Assembly (NCBI RefSeq): GCF_010119245.1
Contig: NZ_WNKG01000009.1
Coordinates: 62,001 to 126,000 of the forward strand
Length of the DNA stretch: 64,000 nt
Source: Cyclobacterium salsum
GTDB lineage: Bacteria; Bacteroidota; Bacteroidia; Cytophagales; Cyclobacteriaceae
Direction: 5' to 3'
Made by a program: the position numbers and the translations under genes. Positions 9,264-18,179 of the stretch are shown here, piece by piece. How positions within the stretch are numbered: position 1 is the stretch's first letter; every line of letters begins with the position of its first letter. Under the pieces are notes generated by a model that saw only the letters and a list, made by a program, of their open reading frames with translations, ran no database searches and had not been told where the DNA came from.

Positions 9264-10511
9264 ATGGAAATAACAAAGTCATTGCTCATGAGAAACATTA
9301 TTGCATGTTTGGCTGTATGTTGCTTCTTCACCCTCTCCGCACATGCACAAAACAACCTTCAAAGTATTAACCAAAGCCTACGGTATTCCAGGTATTCCCG
9401 GATTTCATTAAAAGTAATCCCCATAAAAACGGCCGAAAGAACCTATACCCTACAAATGGTCGTTGAAAAAATTGAGGAAGAACCCAATTTTGAGGATTAC
9501 TTGTTTTCGTATGCTATTGTCGGGGGATTCGAACAGGAGATTTCGGACGAACAGATCATTGCCTTGGACAGGGACCTGCTAAAAGCCGATACAGACCGGC
9601 ATTTCTACTTTGAAGAAACCGTGGAAATACCTGCTTCTCAGGAAGCAGCCTACGTAGTGTTCCAGGCGCAGGATACCCGGCAAGAGGACCAATACGTCTA
9701 TCACGCCGACCTTATAAGTCCATTTGTGCCCGAGCAGCCTGATTTTGGTGCTTATTTTGGGAATGACATCCCCTTTGATCAGAATTTTCTGAATGTAGAC
9801 GAGTCCTTGTTATTCAGGAAAGAACAGGGTGTCAACTTACATCGGTATTACTATCCTCAGGAATTCCCACTTCCCTTGCCTCCCATGGAAACCAAAGCTC
9901 CCGAAGTGCCCAGAGAAACAGAAGTAATGGACGAAGGTAGTTTTTTGGTGAATGTGCCCGTTCCTTTCGATAAGTCCGGATATTACTTCATCCAGGGAGA
10001 TACCAGTTCGCCGACGGGCCTGCTAATAAAGACGGTTAACAAGACCTTTCCCCGGGTAGCTACCTGGGAAGAAATGATCGAAATGGTCACCTACATATCC
10101 ACCCGAAAGGAGCACGAGACCTTGCTGGAAGCCGAAAACAAAAAAACAGCACTGGACGAATACTGGATACGGATGACCCGGGATGAGGAAACTGCCAAAA
10201 CCTTGATTAAAGAATACTTTCGACAGGTGGAGTTTGCCAATATCCTATTTACTGATTTTAAGGAAGGCTGGGCCACCGACAGGGGCATGGTATACATCGT
10301 CATGGGGCCGCCGCAGGAGGTGTACTTTGATGTGGATAAAGAAAGCTGGGTTTATCAGGCACAGGATTCAAATTCAAAAATAACCTTTACCTTTGCGCGA
10401 GTAAAAAATATGTTAACCCCCAATTATTATACATTGAACCGGTCAAGGGCCTATCAGCCCATCTGGTTCAAAACCATTACAGCATGGAGAAACGGAAGGA
10501 TGGTTTTCTGA
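9264..10511 (+). CDS. GWxTD domain-containing exported protein
   Basis: A 415-residue protein with an N-terminal signal peptide ending near LSAHAQ. The C-terminal third holds the motif that names the family: GWATDRGMVYIVMGPP (about 336-351), followed by the conserved E-V-Y-F and SWVYQ pieces. GWxTD proteins are found in Bacteroidota and related phyla; the function is unknown and is probably envelope-associated. The ATG used here precedes an in-frame ATG at 9288 that would also give a functional signal peptide. The 3' end overlaps the rlmB start by 28 nt, implying coupled expression. Confidence 0.85.
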   Translation: MEITKSLLMRNIIACLAVCCFFTLSAHAQNNLQSINQSLRYSRYSRISLKVIPIKTAERTYTLQMVVEKIEEEPNFEDYLFSYAIVGGFEQEISDEQIIALDRDLLKADTDRHFYFEETVEIPASQEAAYVVFQAQDTRQEDQYVYHADLISPFVPEQPDFGAYFGNDIPFDQNFLNVDESLLFRKEQGVNLHRYYYPQEFPLPLPPMETKAPEVPRETEVMDEGSFLVNVPVPFDKSGYYFIQGDTSSPTGLLIKTVNKTFPRVATWEEMIEMVTYISTRKEHETLLEAENKKTALDEYWIRMTRDEETAKTLIKEYFRQVEFANILFTDFKEGWATDRGMVYIVMGPPQEVYFDVDKESWVYQAQDSNSKITFTFARVKNMLTPNYYTLNRSRAYQPIWFKTITAWRNGRMVF

Positions 10512-11275
10512 TCAACCGAGATGAAAACCCTAAAGATTACATTTTTGGAATCAGGCCGATATTGGAAGCCTTTCACGCCGGTCAGGAAATCGATAAATTA
10601 CTGGTAAACAAAGAACTGAAAGGTGACCTTTTAAAGGAAGTAGTGACACTGGCCCGGGAAAAAAACGTCCCCATCACAAAGGTGCCGGAAACCAAACTCA
10701 ATCGGATTACCCGAAAAAATCACCAGGGAGTAATTGCTTACATGGGTGCCATTTCCTATGCTTCCTGGGAGAATGTGGTAGATGCCTGCTACAATAAAGG
10801 CCAGGCACCCCTGATCCTGCTATTGGATCGCATTACGGATGTTAGAAATTTCGGTGCCATCGCCCGTACGGCAGAAGTCGCCGGGGTACATGGAATCATC
10901 ATCCCCGAAAAAAGTAGTGCTCAGATAAGTTCGGATGCCGTGAAAACTTCTGCCGGCGCGCTGAATTTTCTCCCTGTGAGTCGGGTCAGAAACCTGTACT
11001 ATACCCTCAAAGACCTGAAAAAATTGGGCTTAAACGTGGTCGGAGTCACGGAAAAAACTCACCGAACGATCTATCAAGCCGATTTTTCGGCACCAACTGC
11101 ACTGGTCATGGGCTCTGAAGAAGACGGGATATCCGATGAATTATTAGGCCTTTGTGATGAATTTGTAAAAATACCTGTGTTGGGTCAGGTTGCCAGCCTC
11201 AACGTGTCCGTAGCGGCAGGGGTGGCTATTTACGAAGCCATCCGGCAACGGAGCTTGCCCGATCCGCAGGTCTAA
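10484..11275 (+). CDS. rlmB: 23S rRNA (guanosine-2'-O-)-methyltransferase RlmB
   Basis: A 263-residue SpoU/TrmH-type (SPOUT) methyltransferase. An N-terminal L30e-like substrate-binding domain (FGIRPILEAFHAGQEIDKLL) is followed by the three SPOUT motifs: NFGAIARTAEVAGVHGIII (motif 1 with its Asn and Arg), VMGSEEDGIS (motif 2) and IPVLGQVASLNVSVAAGVAI (motif 3). RlmB 2'-O-methylates G2251 in the peptidyl-transferase loop; exact site assignment rests on family resemblance. It overlaps the GWxTD gene upstream and is followed 12 nt later by rmuC. Confidence 0.92.
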   Translation: MEKRKDGFLINRDENPKDYIFGIRPILEAFHAGQEIDKLLVNKELKGDLLKEVVTLAREKNVPITKVPETKLNRITRKNHQGVIAYMGAISYASWENVVDACYNKGQAPLILLLDRITDVRNFGAIARTAEVAGVHGIIIPEKSSAQISSDAVKTSAGALNFLPVSRVRNLYYTLKDLKKLGLNVVGVTEKTHRTIYQADFSAPTALVMGSEEDGISDELLGLCDEFVKIPVLGQVASLNVSVAAGVAIYEAIRQRSLPDPQV

Positions 11276-11287
11276 ATCAGCCTGATA

Positions 11288-12529
11288 ATGGAAACTTCAA
11301 ACCTGTTGTTCCTTTGTCTGGCCGGAGTAGGAGTTCTTTCCTGGCTGCTATTCAAAGCTACCGCCAAAAACAAAGCACTGGAAGAACGTCTGAGGCTGAT
11401 GGAGCGGCAACAACTGGAACAGGAATTGGAAAAAAAACACCAGGACAATCAGGCCAAGCTACTTCAGGAAAAACTTCAGTTTCAGGAAACCGAAATGGAA
11501 AAGATGGGAAAGCGATTCCAACAGGAATTTGAATTGCTATCCAACAGAATACTGGAAGAAAAATCAAAAAAGTTCACCTTTCAGAACCAGGAAAACATTA
11601 CCCGTATCCTACAGCCCCTAAGCAAAGACCTGGAAGCCTTTCGCAAACAGGTGCAGGAGACCTACACCCAGGAGGCTAAGGAGCGCTTTTCACTCGAAAA
11701 CCGGGTTCGGGAGTTAGCCCAACTGAACCAAAAAATCAGCCAGGAAGCCCAAAACCTGACCAACGCCCTGAAAGGAAATTCCAAACTCAGGGGAAACTGG
11801 GGAGAAGCCATACTCGAAACCATATTACAAAACTCGGGATTAGAAAAAAACCGGCACTATAGCGTACAGGAATTTCTGAGGGATGAGGCGGGCAATCCCC
11901 TCCTGGGCATGGACGGCAAAAAAATGCAGCCCGATGTGATCATCCACTATCCGGATGACAAAAAGGTCATCATCGATAGCAAGGTCTCCCTGCTAGCCTA
12001 CGAGCAATACTGTAGCGAAGACAAGGAAGCGGATCAACAGAGCCTCCTGAACCAACATGTGAAAGCCATCAAAACACACATTGATCAATTGGCAGCCAAA
12101 CAATACGAAGCTTATGCCCGGGCACTGGATTTCGTAATCATGTTTGTTCCACTGGAAGCGGCCTACATGGTTGCCATACAGGCCGATGAGCGCCTTTGGG
12201 AATATGCCTACAAAAAGCGGGTATTGCTCATCAGTAGCAGTAACCTGATCGCGGCACTGAAACTAATAAAAGATCTTTGGATCCGGGATGACCAAACGAA
12301 AAATGCCCTGGAAATCGCTGAAAGAGGAGGACGAATGTTTGATAAATTTGCCTCCTTTCTTAAGAGCCTGGAAGAAATCGGACGCCACCTGGACCGCTCG
12401 CAGGAAAGTTACCAGACTGCCCTGAAGCAACTAAAAACCGGCAAAGGAAACCTGGTTTCTCAGGCGGAAAAATTAAAAACCCTGGGCATCAATGCCCGAA
12501 ACCAACTGCCCGGCAGCCGGCAGGACTAA
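11288..12529 (+). CDS. rmuC: DNA recombination protein RmuC
   Basis: A 413-residue protein with one N-terminal membrane helix (LLFLCLAGVGVLSWLLF), a long coiled coil (about 25-165, rich in E/K/Q), then the RmuC nuclease-like domain starting at KLRGNWGEAILETILQNSGL and continuing through QPDVIIHYPDDKKVIIDSK, which carries the D-x(n)-D-S-K signature of PD-(D/E)XK-type folds. RmuC limits inversions at short inverted repeats in E. coli. It is third in the GWxTD-rlmB-rmuC run, and its last 4 nt overlap the end of the convergent SprT-like gene. Confidence 0.92.
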   Translation: METSNLLFLCLAGVGVLSWLLFKATAKNKALEERLRLMERQQLEQELEKKHQDNQAKLLQEKLQFQETEMEKMGKRFQQEFELLSNRILEEKSKKFTFQNQENITRILQPLSKDLEAFRKQVQETYTQEAKERFSLENRVRELAQLNQKISQEAQNLTNALKGNSKLRGNWGEAILETILQNSGLEKNRHYSVQEFLRDEAGNPLLGMDGKKMQPDVIIHYPDDKKVIIDSKVSLLAYEQYCSEDKEADQQSLLNQHVKAIKTHIDQLAAKQYEAYARALDFVIMFVPLEAAYMVAIQADERLWEYAYKKRVLLISSSNLIAALKLIKDLWIRDDQTKNALEIAERGGRMFDKFASFLKSLEEIGRHLDRSQESYQTALKQLKTGKGNLVSQAEKLKTLGINARNQLPGSRQD

Positions 12530-13170
12530 AAGGGCTCCTCCGGACCTTCCTCCACCAGGGTCACTTCGGCATGACGGGAGATCAGGTATTTTCTCCCTGT
12601 GGACCGCTCCAGACACAGCACCCTGCTTCGCTTGGTTTCCAACTTTTCAAAAACCCTTCGTTTTAACCCAAAAGTAGTTCCCGGCTTCAGGTCCCCCAGG
12701 AGTAGCCCCGGAACCTTACCGGGAAGCGTATCATACTTTTTTAATTCTTTCATCAAAAAGTAATCGGCACCGGTGCTGGCTTTAGGATTTTTCAGATGCA
12801 GTCGAAGAGGTATTAAAACATCTCTGGGAAAAACGGTAATTTCAAGCATGGGTTCCATCAAAAGCCGAAAAGTCCGCTTCCACTCCGGACCATGAGGCTT
12901 GATTCCCCGACGCTCAAAGTTTCGAAATACGCGATGATGGGCAATTTCATGAATCAGGGTAATCAAAAATTGATAGGGATTCAGATCGTGATTGATCGTG
13001 ATCTTTTGAGTCTTTTGGTCCTTTCTATACCGGAAATCTCCCAATTTGGAAGACCTGGACCGGCTAATTACCAGTTCAAATGGATCTTCTTTCCACAACG
13101 AAAAGCAATAAGCTACCGATCCGGCGGGCAATTTACTGCCCAGTTTCTGATTCCAATTATCCAGCGTCAT
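12526..13170 (-). CDS. SprT-like zinc metalloprotease domain protein
   Basis: A 214-residue protein with the zincin motif HEIAHHRVF (HExxH) and the downstream third ligand context KPHGPEWKRTF, as in SprT/Spartan proteases. The C-terminal zinc ribbon seen in many SprT proteins is degenerate here: only one Cys is visible in the last 60 residues. The eukaryotic relative Spartan degrades DNA-protein crosslinks; a repair role here is inference, weakly supported by the convergent rmuC. The stop overlaps the rmuC stop region. Confidence 0.85.
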   Translation of the reverse strand: MTLDNWNQKLGSKLPAGSVAYCFSLWKEDPFELVISRSRSSKLGDFRYRKDQKTQKITINHDLNPYQFLITLIHEIAHHRVFRNFERRGIKPHGPEWKRTFRLLMEPMLEITVFPRDVLIPLRLHLKNPKASTGADYFLMKELKKYDTLPGKVPGLLLGDLKPGTTFGLKRRVFEKLETKRSRVLCLERSTGRKYLISRHAEVTLVEEGPEEPF

Positions 13171-13350
13171 ATGCCATTTTTCTGCCAGCCAAAATTAGTC
13201 CTTTTTAAGGAAGTTATAAAATAAAAAATCAGCCCTCACACCCGTCAATTAGGAGTCTGAACAAATTATTTGGTCATTCATTTGTTTTGATGACTTTATT
13301 TTACAAAATTATTCTGCGATAAGTAGAAAGAAGAATAAACCCAGAATGCC

Positions 13351-15132
13351 ATGAAACCTACCGATACCCGCGATCCGGAGTATTACCACAAAGTGGTGGA
13401 CTGCCAGTACGCTTGTCCGGCGCACACCCCGGTGCCGGAGTACATCCGTAAAATTGCCGCAGAAAAGTACACCGAAGCCTATATGATCAATTGGGAATCC
13501 AATGTGTTCCCGGGAATTCTGGGCCGAACCTGTGACCGCCCCTGCGAGCCAGCCTGTAGGCGGGGCCGGGTGGAAGAAGAACCGGTAGCCATCTGCCGCC
13601 TGAAACGAGTAGCCGCCGACCAAAAAGGGGACGTGCTATCCCTCATGCCACATGCACCCTTTCCGGCAAACGGAAAGAAAATTGCCCTGATTGGAGGAGG
13701 GCCTGCTTCCCTGACCGTTGCCCGGGACCTGGCACCATTGGGATATGAAATCCATCTATTTGACGAACAAATTGCCGGTGGAGGCATGATGCGCAGTCAG
13801 ATCCCTGCTTTCCGCCTACCTGAAGAAGTGCTAAACGAGGAGGTGGGGTATATTCTAAAGTTGGGTATTCACACCCAATTTATGACCTATGTAGAAAGTC
13901 TGAAAGAAGTATTGGACCAAAATTACGATGCGGTCTTTGTGGGCACCGGTGCTCCCAGAGGAAGGGATTTACCGAAACTGCCCGGCAGAAAAGAAGGGGA
14001 TGCGTTCATTCACATTGGTATTGAATGGCTTGCCAGCGTGGCCTTCGAGCATGTAGATAAAATTGGCAAAAAAGTAATCGTATTGGGAGGCGGCAATACA
14101 GCCATGGACTGCTGCCGCACTTCCAGAAGGCTGGGGGGCGAACACGTGAAAGTGGTCGTAAGAAGCCCTTTTAAAGACATGAAAGCTTCCCCCTGGGAAA
14201 AAGAAGATGCCCAACACGAGGACGTAGCCATTCTGGACAACCACGTGCCGCTGAGTTTTGAAGTGGAAAACGGAAAACTAACCGGAATGAAATTCCAACG
14301 AGTAAAGGCCCATTACGACGATAAGGGTAAACGAAAACTCATACCTACCGGAGAACCGGATGTATTTATCGAAGCGGATGAGGTGTTAATCGCCATCGGC
14401 CAGGAAAACAGCTTTCCCTGGATCGAACGGGATATAGGATTGGAATTTGACGAATGGGAAATGCCCGTCGTGGATAAGGTCACCTTTCAGTCAACCCATC
14501 CCAAGGTGTTTTTTGGCGGAGACGCAGCTTTTGGGCCGGAAAATGTAATCACGGCCGTGGCTCATGGCCATCAGGCAGCCGTATCCATGCACCAGTTTTG
14601 TCAGCAAAAAGACCTTCACCAAAGACCAGCTCCCTACACCAACCTATTCAGTACCAAGATGGGCATTCACGAATGGAGCTACGACAGTCCGGTTACCATA
14701 GACCAGCGCTACCTGGTTCCTCAGGCCCAAAAATCCATCACGTTAGTAGATAGACGAAAAGAGGTGGAATTGGGATTTGACCCTCCTACTGGCTACAAAG
14801 AAGCCCAACGCTGTCTGAACTGCGATGTGCAAACCGATTTTACTGCCGACCGTTGCATTGAGTGCGATGCCTGTATGGACATCTGTCCCACTTCCTGCAT
14901 TACTTTTACCGGAAATGAAGCGGATGAAGACCGACTCCGGGAAAAGCTCCTTGTTCCCGCCGAGAATAAATCCCAGGACATTCTGGTCTCCGAAACCTTA
15001 AAAACAGGAAGGGTAATGGTAAAGGATGAGGACGTTTGCCTGCATTGCGGCCTTTGCGCCGAAAGGTGTCCCACCTCTGCCTGGGACATGCAGCAATTTT
15101 TCTATAGTGTTACCAAAGCAGAAAACGTATGA
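13351..15132 (+). CDS. GltD-like NAD(P)H/FAD oxidoreductase with fused ferredoxin domain
   Basis: A 593-residue Fe-S flavoprotein. The N-terminus carries a Cys-rich [4Fe-4S] domain as in the glutamate synthase small subunit (Cys18, 22, 61, 65, 69, 82). It is followed by an FAD-binding GGGPAS motif (about 115-120), an NAD(P)-binding VLGGGNTAMDCC motif (about 242-255) and the FAD-closing FFGGDAAFGPENVITAVAHG. The C-terminus (about 485-580) has two ferredoxin clusters (CIECDACMDICP and CLHCGLCAERCP). No glutamate synthase large subunit is present. The stop overlaps the korA ATG (4 nt), so its likely job is to move electrons between the Kor ferredoxin-type complex and NAD(P)H. Confidence 0.88.
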   Translation: MKPTDTRDPEYYHKVVDCQYACPAHTPVPEYIRKIAAEKYTEAYMINWESNVFPGILGRTCDRPCEPACRRGRVEEEPVAICRLKRVAADQKGDVLSLMPHAPFPANGKKIALIGGGPASLTVARDLAPLGYEIHLFDEQIAGGGMMRSQIPAFRLPEEVLNEEVGYILKLGIHTQFMTYVESLKEVLDQNYDAVFVGTGAPRGRDLPKLPGRKEGDAFIHIGIEWLASVAFEHVDKIGKKVIVLGGGNTAMDCCRTSRRLGGEHVKVVVRSPFKDMKASPWEKEDAQHEDVAILDNHVPLSFEVENGKLTGMKFQRVKAHYDDKGKRKLIPTGEPDVFIEADEVLIAIGQENSFPWIERDIGLEFDEWEMPVVDKVTFQSTHPKVFFGGDAAFGPENVITAVAHGHQAAVSMHQFCQQKDLHQRPAPYTNLFSTKMGIHEWSYDSPVTIDQRYLVPQAQKSITLVDRRKEVELGFDPPTGYKEAQRCLNCDVQTDFTADRCIECDACMDICPTSCITFTGNEADEDRLREKLLVPAENKSQDILVSETLKTGRVMVKDEDVCLHCGLCAERCPTSAWDMQQFFYSVTKAENV

Positions 15133-16994
15133 CTATTTCCAGTTCTCTCCCCCGACCGGAGGCGCGGGTAAATGATTTTGTAGCCCGATTTGCCAATGTC
15201 AACGGAACCGGGTCGGCCAGTGCCAATTTTCTATTTGCCAAGGCCATCTTTCGAATGGGCATCCCCGTCACTCCCAAAAATATCTTCCCTTCCAACATTC
15301 AGGGATTACCAACCTGGTATGAGGTACGGGTAAGCGAAAAAGGATACCTGGGACGAAGGGAAGGAATCGATCTGCTGGTGGCCGTAAACGCCCAAAGCAT
15401 GAAACAGGACATTACCAGTGTGCGCGAAGGGGGTTACCTGATGTACGACAGCACCAAAAAACTGGCTCCGGACCTAATCCGGGATGACATTCATTACCTG
15501 GGTGTACCCATGATGGAACTAGCCAATGAACAATTCAGCAACCCCAGGCAGCGACAATTATTTAAGAATATTATTTACGTAGGCGCATTGGCGGTTTTAC
15601 TGCAAATCGAGTTTTCGGTATTGGAAACCCTATTGAAAGAACAGTTTGCCGGTAAGGAAAAACTCATTGCCCCCAATCTGAAGGCTCTGAAGCTGGGCAT
15701 GGACTATGCCCGGGAGCATTTTGATTACCCCCTGGATTTTTATCTGGAGAGACGGGATTTGATCGGAAATAAAATCATGGTGGATGGCAATACCGCCTGC
15801 GGTCTGGGTGCCGTTTATGGCGGTGCCACGGTGATGGCCTGGTATCCCATTACACCTTCCACTTCGGTTGCAGAAGCCTTCGAAAAATATGCTTCCAAGT
15901 ACCGGGTCGATCCGATAACAGGCAAAAACCAATACGCCGTGGTGCAGGCGGAGGATGAACTAGCCGCCATGGGTATGGTAATCGGGGCTAACTGGAATGG
16001 AGCGAGGGCGCTTACCGCTACCAGCGGACCTGGGGTTTCCCTGATGAACGAATTCATCGGTCTGGCTTATTTTGCCGAAGTGCCTGCCGTACTTATAGAC
16101 GTGCAACGAGCAGGCCCTAGTACGGGTATGCCCACGCGAACCCAACAATCGGATATCACCCTTGCTGCCAATGCATCGCACGGGGACAGCAAACATCCCC
16201 TGCTTTTTCCCTCCACCCCAAAGGAATGTTTCGAGATGACAGCGGAATGCTTTGACCTGGCAGATCGCCTTCAAACGCCCATCATCCTGATGACTGACCT
16301 GGACCTGGGTATGAACGACCACATGAGTGAACCCTTTCAATGGGAAAAGGACCGGAAATACGACCGGGGAAAGGTACTGAATAAAGAAGAGCTGGATGCC
16401 ATGGGCCGTTATGGCCGTTACCTGGACCAGGAAGGAGATGGGATTCCCTACCGCACGTATCCGGGCACCCACCCCACCAAAGGTGCTTTTACCACCCGGG
16501 GAACCTCCCGGGACGAGTATGCCGTCTATACCGAGGACAGTGCGGCCTACAAGAGAAATATGGACCGATTGCTGGTAAAATGGGAAACCGCCAAATCACT
16601 CGTACCGAAACCTCAACTGTATCAGGAAACAAACCAAAGCGATTGGGGCATGTTGTTTTTTGGAACGTCTGCCTTCTCTTCAGAAGAGGCACGTGACCTG
16701 CTGGCCGCCAGGGAAATCCCATTGGATGCCCTGCGCATCAAGGCATTCCCCTTCGGAAAAGAAACGGAGGCCTTTATCCACTCCCACCAACTGGTATTTG
16801 TCATCGAACAAAACCGGGACGGACAAATGCGCAGTCTGCTCATTCAGGAGATGCAACACGATCCCCATCGGCTGGTATCGATTCTGAATTACGATGGCAT
16901 GCCCATTACTGCCGACCAGATCGCTCTGAAAATCGCCGATTATTTAAAACAAAAAAACGCTGTGCCCCATGACCTATCTGAAACCCTTATTTAG
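15129..16994 (+). CDS. korA: 2-oxoglutarate:ferredoxin oxidoreductase, fused gamma-alpha subunit
   Basis: 621 residues. The N-terminal ~190 residues form the gamma (POR_N-like) domain beginning at NVNGTGSASANFLFAKAIFR. The rest is the alpha subunit with GNTACGLGAVYGGATVMAWY, the PITPSTSVAEAFEKYASKY helix and AVVQAEDELAAMGMVIGANW. This gamma-alpha fusion with a separate beta subunit is typical of KorAB of the Mycobacterium/Hydrogenobacter type. The complex interconverts 2-oxoglutarate + CoA and succinyl-CoA + CO2 with ferredoxin. It overlaps its neighbours at both ends, so stoichiometric translation is likely. 2-Oxoglutarate rather than pyruvate specificity is inferred from the architecture and the adjacent isocitrate dehydrogenase. 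Confidence 0.88.
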   Translation: MTISSSLPRPEARVNDFVARFANVNGTGSASANFLFAKAIFRMGIPVTPKNIFPSNIQGLPTWYEVRVSEKGYLGRREGIDLLVAVNAQSMKQDITSVREGGYLMYDSTKKLAPDLIRDDIHYLGVPMMELANEQFSNPRQRQLFKNIIYVGALAVLLQIEFSVLETLLKEQFAGKEKLIAPNLKALKLGMDYAREHFDYPLDFYLERRDLIGNKIMVDGNTACGLGAVYGGATVMAWYPITPSTSVAEAFEKYASKYRVDPITGKNQYAVVQAEDELAAMGMVIGANWNGARALTATSGPGVSLMNEFIGLAYFAEVPAVLIDVQRAGPSTGMPTRTQQSDITLAANASHGDSKHPLLFPSTPKECFEMTAECFDLADRLQTPIILMTDLDLGMNDHMSEPFQWEKDRKYDRGKVLNKEELDAMGRYGRYLDQEGDGIPYRTYPGTHPTKGAFTTRGTSRDEYAVYTEDSAAYKRNMDRLLVKWETAKSLVPKPQLYQETNQSDWGMLFFGTSAFSSEEARDLLAAREIPLDALRIKAFPFGKETEAFIHSHQLVFVIEQNRDGQMRSLLIQEMQHDPHRLVSILNYDGMPITADQIALKIADYLKQKNAVPHDLSETLI

Positions 16995-18021
16995 ACATCC
17001 CCGCTTACCTAAAAACAAACTGGGGTACACCCTCAAAGAATATGAGGGCGGCATTTCCACCCTATGTGCCGGGTGCGGACATGATAGCATCAGCGCTACC
17101 ATCGTGCAGGCCTGTTTCGAATTGGCCATTGAACCCCATCTGGTAGCAAAAATCTCCGGAATCGGCTGCTCTTCCAAAACCCCTGCTTATTTTCTGGGAA
17201 ATTCCCACGGGTTTAATTCCGTGCATGGAAGAATGCCGTCCGTAGCCACCGGAGCCAATATGGCCAATAAAAACATGGTGTACTTTGGCGTTTCCGGTGA
17301 TGGGGACACCGCCTCGATCGGGATGGGCCAGTTCGTCCATGCCATCCGCCGAAATCTGAACATGGTGTATATCGTGATGAATAACGGCTGCTACGGCCTG
17401 ACCAAAGGACAGGATTCGGCCACGGCAGACGTGGGGTCGGCTAGTAAATCTGGCCACATCAACCCCTTTCAGCCGGTAGATCTCGCCAGCCTGGCGGTGG
17501 ATTTAGGTGCCACCTTCGTTGCCCAAAGTTTCAGCGGAGACAAACAGCAACTGGTTCCTCTCATCAAAGCCGCCATCCAACACCAGGGACTGGCCTTTAT
17601 CAACGTGATGTCGCCCTGTGTCACCTTCAACAATAATCCCGGATCCACCAAATCCTACGATTACGTGAGGGAGCACATGCATGCCACGGGAAAGACGGAC
17701 TTTGTACCCCAGGAAAAATCCATTCAAGCAAGCTATGCCGAGGGAACGGACACGGCAGTAACGCTTCACGATGGGTCAGTCATGAGTCTCCACAAGCTGG
17801 CTCCGGATTGGGACCCCGAAGACCGGCTTTCCGCCGTTAATGCCATGCAGCAGGCACGTGCGAAAAACGAAATCCTCACCGGTTTGCTGTACATTCATAC
17901 CGGATATGGGGATTTGCACAAAATCCTGAACACGACGGATACGGCATTGAACCGCCTGAACGAAAAAAGCCTTTGCCCGGGTCAAAAAACACTGGATACC
18001 ATCAACGCAGGCCTACGCTAA
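16969..18021 (+). CDS. korB: 2-oxoglutarate:ferredoxin oxidoreductase, beta subunit
   Basis: The 350-residue thiamine-diphosphate subunit. The TPP/Mg motif is GDGDTASIGMGQFVHAIRRN (about 110-129) with the distal NN at 138-139. Cys33, Cys36 and Cys67 (TLCAGCGHDS, GIGCSSK) are the likely [4Fe-4S] ligands. The start overlaps the korA end by 26 nt. With korA and the flavoprotein it forms a complete 2-oxoglutarate decarboxylating/carboxylating unit. Confidence 0.92.
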   Translation: MTYLKPLFRHPRLPKNKLGYTLKEYEGGISTLCAGCGHDSISATIVQACFELAIEPHLVAKISGIGCSSKTPAYFLGNSHGFNSVHGRMPSVATGANMANKNMVYFGVSGDGDTASIGMGQFVHAIRRNLNMVYIVMNNGCYGLTKGQDSATADVGSASKSGHINPFQPVDLASLAVDLGATFVAQSFSGDKQQLVPLIKAAIQHQGLAFINVMSPCVTFNNNPGSTKSYDYVREHMHATGKTDFVPQEKSIQASYAEGTDTAVTLHDGSVMSLHKLAPDWDPEDRLSAVNAMQQARAKNEILTGLLYIHTGYGDLHKILNTTDTALNRLNEKSLCPGQKTLDTINAGLR

Positions 18022-18148
18022 TCCGTCATTTCTTTCAGTGCTGAACGCCAAAATTTCCCGGTCATATGCAGGGAACGGTGATTTAAATATAAATTTAAAT
18101 TATGCTTTTTATAATAAACATAAATAAAAATTAATAAATATTCCGCTT

Positions 18149-18156
18149 TACTTTTG
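18149..18156 (+). promoter_or_regulatory. Candidate -7 box for isocitrate dehydrogenase
   Basis: TACTTTTG matches TAnnTTTG, 23 nt before the ATG, in an AT-rich spacer after korB. No TTG at the expected -33 spacing was seen. Confidence 0.4.
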
Positions 18157-18179
18157 TGCCGGATCAAAAATAAACGCAC

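Noticed and set aside
13351-15132. Calling the flavoprotein glutamate synthase small subunit (gltD)
   Set aside because: There is no gltB nearby, it has an extra ferredoxin domain, and it is translationally coupled to korA.
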